The notes under the pieces are model-generated. The model was not told the DNA's origin. It saw only the letters and a program-made list of their open reading frames with translations, and searched no databases. This document shows, one piece after another, positions 63,962 through 64,000 of a DNA stretch of 64,000 nt; positions within the stretch are counted from its first letter, which is position 1; the number at the start of each line of letters is the position of its first letter. This stretch comes from Chryseobacterium sp. Lineage in GTDB: Bacteria > Bacteroidota > Bacteroidia > Flavobacteriales > Weeksellaceae. The position numbers were made by a program, and so were the translations under genes. The stretch is taken from assembly GCA_018260475.1 (NCBI GenBank), contig JAGLBA010000001.1:1-64000 (forward strand), read 5' to 3'.

Positions 63962-64000
63962 TAATCTTTGTACAGTGTTTTGATTGATAATTTACGGGTA

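Overview
This 64 kb window is chromosomal DNA of a flavobacterium, most likely in the Weeksellaceae/Chryseobacterium group. The evidence is the gene content: GLPGLI-family proteins, DUF5686, DUF5689, a SusC-type TonB-linked porin, a SprE/PorW-like lipoprotein of type IX secretion, and a one-chain glycyl-tRNA synthetase. Gene starts generally lack Shine-Dalgarno sequences, and many promoters match the Bacteroidetes pattern TTG-N17-21-TAnnTTTG. The genus is inferred; no rRNA is present to settle it.

Layout. 1-0.5 kb: amino end of a SusC-like receptor cut by the window edge. 0.7-5.7 kb: rimP-nusA-infB operon (minus) behind a leader with a terminator-like hairpin. 5.8-13.1 kb: ugd (plus), then lysA, a DnaQ-type exonuclease with a decayed GIY-YIG domain, a DUF262/HNH GmrSD-like nuclease and a HerA-like ATPase (all minus). 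13.2-17.7 kb: a Gre-like small protein, then a sulfide/persulfide operon (TauE exporter, persulfide dioxygenase-rhodanese fusion, cupin, rhodanese, thioredoxin, NTF2-like) in which two small membrane-protein genes are broken. 17.7-24.4 kb: nitrilase-like amidase, folC, tRNA-Val, large catalase, a tRNA-Leu/Gly/Leu cluster, a DUF3127 protein and aat. 24.4-30.7 kb: DUF5689 lipoprotein, TonB receptor and divergent secreted nuclease/phosphatase. 30.9-40.7 kb: sufS, glyS, pyrD, DUF445, msrB, a TonB-C-like protein, a TPR protein and glmM. 40.7-45.5 kb: an Uma2 nuclease relic, the feoA-feoB-Cys-rich peptide operon, GLPGLI and DUF2520. 45.6-55.9 kb: DUF5686, rplU-rpmA, acyltransferase, MiaE, SprE-like lipoprotein, maf, kdsC and a second GLPGLI gene. 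56-64 kb: a TonB-receptor-like barrel, a relic of a Y1 (REP-associated/IS200-like) transposase, a JmjC-like cupin, lepA, and an ECF sigma factor with its putative anti-sigma and a CpxP/Spy-like protein.

The most unusual content lies between genes. Five GC-rich, structured intergenic repeats in two related families (A: three copies of about 95 bp; B: two copies with interchangeable hairpin inserts) share a core of the form CGAGGAGnA-CG-CGRA. One copy lies about 140 bp from a dead Y1-type transposase relic, which suggests a REP-like element family. Four broken genes (DUF6132, a small sulfur-operon membrane protein, Uma2, Y1 transposase) can be reconstructed in gaps where no intact gene is present. 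No CRISPR array, rRNA operon, prophage or complete insertion sequence was seen.
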